Of a stretch of 64,000 nucleotides of DNA, positions 62,696 through 64,000 are shown piece after piece; positions within the stretch are counted from its first letter, which is position 1, and each line of letters starts with the position of its first letter. Made by a program: the position numbers and the translations under genes. The notes under the pieces were generated by a model that was given only the letters and a program-made list of their open reading frames with translations, was not told the DNA's origin and ran no database searches. Origin of the DNA: Mesorhizobium loti (GTDB lineage Bacteria > Pseudomonadota > Alphaproteobacteria > Rhizobiales > Rhizobiaceae); contig AP017605.1 of NCBI GenBank assembly GCA_002356515.1, forward strand, positions 7,487,020 through 7,551,019, written 5' to 3'.

Positions 62696-63784
62696 CTACG
62701 TGCGGTTGACGACGGCGTTTGAGGGCGGGCCAACGGACCCGCGCTCGAAGATCGATGTGGGCAAAATGAGCCTTTCCGCCGGGCGTGGATCTCCCTTCAA
62801 GCGCCGGATAAGCAATTCCGCGACACTTTTGCCGAGCGCGTAGACGGGCTGGTCGATGACGGTAATGGGTGGGGTCGTCACGCTCGTCCAGTCCGCATCA
62901 TGGAAGGTGATCAGCGAAATGTCCTCGGGAACCCGCAAGCCGCGTTGGCGGATTACCCGGAATATCTCCAGTGCTATGACGCTGTCCGAAGCAAGGATCG
63001 CCGTCGGCCGATCCGGCCCGGACAGCATCTCGTTGGCAACCCTGCGCGTTTCGGCGGGGCTTGTTGCACCAAGGCGAACATAACGTTCTGGCCGATCAAT
63101 GCCCGCATCCCGGCACACGGTGAGGAAACCGTCGATGCGCTCGCGAACCGACGAGGTGTAGATTTGCCCGAGATCGCGGTACTCGTGCCCTTCGGCATCG
63201 ACCGCAGTCACATAGGCGATGTTGCGGTGTCCGGCATCCACGAGAATGCGGGTTGCCCGCATGGCGATGCCGCGATCGTCGACCGTGACTGTATCGACAT
63301 CCAGATCGGGCAGCGCCCTGTCGAGCAGGGCAAGCGGCCGGCCTGAACGATGGATATCGCGCAGGTGTGAGATGTCACGCGATTCGGATGGCGTGACGAT
63401 CAGCCCGTCGACGCGCTTGCCGATCAACAGCCGCACGGCTGCCTTTTCAGCCTCGATCCTCTCGCCGGAGTTGGCCAGAATGACGTTAAACCCGGCTGCC
63501 CTTGCCGCGTCGCTGATGCCGCGCACCGCGAGGCTGAAGAACGGGTTCTCGATGTCGCCGACAACCACCCCGATGATGCCGGACCGGCCAGTCGTCATGC
63601 TGCGCGCCAATTCGTTCGGACGGTAGTCCAGTGCCTTGGCCGCGGCCATGACGTCCGCGCGGATCGTATCGCTGACAACACCGTATCCGCCCAGCACGCG
63701 CGCGGCTGTCGCTTTCGATACGTTTGCCGCGCGGGCGACATCGCTGACCGTTATCGACTGGGTCTTGGGCGCGGTTCTTTTCAT
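62696..63784 (-). CDS. LacI-family transcriptional regulator, 362 aa
   Basis: HTH near the N-terminus: ITVSDVARAANVSKATAARV, then LDYRPNELARSMTTGRSGII, the usual hinge. The periplasmic-binding-like effector domain has VVVGDIENPFFSLAVRGISD and FVTAVDAEGHEYRDLG-type loops (TAVDAEGHEYRD). It should bind a sugar or related ligand. Start ATG at 63784 gives MKRTAPKTQSITVSDVA, the normal length before the HTH. Two perfect tandem operators lie just upstream. Confidence 0.92.
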   Translation of the reverse strand: MKRTAPKTQSITVSDVARAANVSKATAARVLGGYGVVSDTIRADVMAAAKALDYRPNELARSMTTGRSGIIGVVVGDIENPFFSLAVRGISDAARAAGFNVILANSGERIEAEKAAVRLLIGKRVDGLIVTPSESRDISHLRDIHRSGRPLALLDRALPDLDVDTVTVDDRGIAMRATRILVDAGHRNIAYVTAVDAEGHEYRDLGQIYTSSVRERIDGFLTVCRDAGIDRPERYVRLGATSPAETRRVANEMLSGPDRPTAILASDSVIALEIFRVIRQRGLRVPEDISLITFHDADWTSVTTPPITVIDQPVYALGKSVAELLIRRLKGDPRPAERLILPTSIFERGSVGPPSNAVVNRT

Positions 63785-63842
63785 CGGATGAACGACTACA
63801 AGAGTTGTTGACGGAAGGTCAATCTGGCGATAACGATTATCA

Positions 63843-63879
63843 AAGAGACCGGTCTCAATCAATAAGAGACCGGTCTCTT
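63843..63879. promoter_or_regulatory. tandem LacI operators
   Basis: GAGACCGGTCTC occurs at 63845-63856 and 63866-63877; the second extends to the perfect AAGAGACCGGTCTCTT (63864-63879). Their centres are 21 bases apart, two helical turns. They lie between the LacI start and the window edge and so should control LacI and/or a rightward operon. Confidence 0.85.
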
Positions 63880-64000
63880 TTAGAAAATTGCGAGCCACGA
63901 GGCGCGACGAAAGCCTCCTGCGTCATGCTGTGGTCATGGCGGCGGGTGGTATCGGGCGCGAGATCGGGGCTCGACGCAAAGATCAAGAAGAAACAGACCT
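63880..64000. other. right-edge region, probably upstream of a gene outside
   Basis: No complete gene is seen. Short frames are open to the edge, but none has family similarity. AAGAAGAAAC near 63984-63993 could be a ribosome binding site for a gene that starts just beyond base 64000. Confidence 0.35.

Overview
The window looks like chromosome of a Mesorhizobium-type rhizobium (Alphaproteobacteria, Hyphomicrobiales). The taxon call rests on high GC, an aapJQMP general amino-acid transporter next to a cystathionine beta-lyase, a DnaA-related HdaA gene, rhizobial intergenic mosaic (RIME-like) palindromes, and three tandem DUF680 genes, a family known essentially from Mesorhizobium. Everything here was read by eye; no database search was run.

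Left part (1-17.7 kb): the 3' end of a LysR regulator; two small atypical genes (one a zinc ribbon); a molybdopterin oxidoreductase; a flavin monooxygenase interrupted by one stop codon; and an Lrp regulator divergent from an operon for diaminopropionate ammonia-lyase, a carbamoylase-type amidohydrolase and an M20 amidohydrolase. These are followed by a small lipoprotein, a UvrD-like helicase, dapB, an NMT1-type ABC uptake system (binding protein, ATPase, permease) and a convergent TctDE-like two-component system.

Middle (17.7-36 kb): three DUF680 secreted small proteins, the first two lying in duplicated units (palindrome, structured leader, gene, terminator); then sixA, purN-purM, a CDP-alcohol phosphatidyltransferase, an AI-2E-type permease and hdaA. 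Next comes a patch of small genes, a doubly broken cupin gene, tRNA-Pro(TGG), tRNA-Arg(TCT), a complex I NDUFS4-like gene, a diguanylate cyclase, a glycosyltransferase, an SLC13-like transporter and a TPR protein. A TetR/enoyl-CoA hydratase pair follows, then a stand-alone ScoMcrA-type head-domain protein with two alpha/beta hydrolases, divergent from a CGNR zinc-finger protein.

Right part (36-64 kb): an ECF sigma factor whose own upstream region and that of the DUF4142-cupredoxin pair carry the same promoter-like pair of boxes; an HPP/CBS protein; metC; aapJQMP; a FAD monooxygenase; ppk1-ppx; two DoxX proteins; fumC; a cupin/LysR pair; DUF805; an SDR; a TetR regulator facing an orphan ChoX-like binding protein and a hydrolase; a NIPSNAP/TetR pair; and finally a LacI regulator with two perfect tandem operators at the window edge, presumably controlling an operon beyond it.

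Themes: many regulator/target pairs with visible operator palindromes; three decayed genes; and a pathway that may use diaminopropionate- or ureido-type amino acids. No CRISPR array, integrase, transposase or rRNA was seen.
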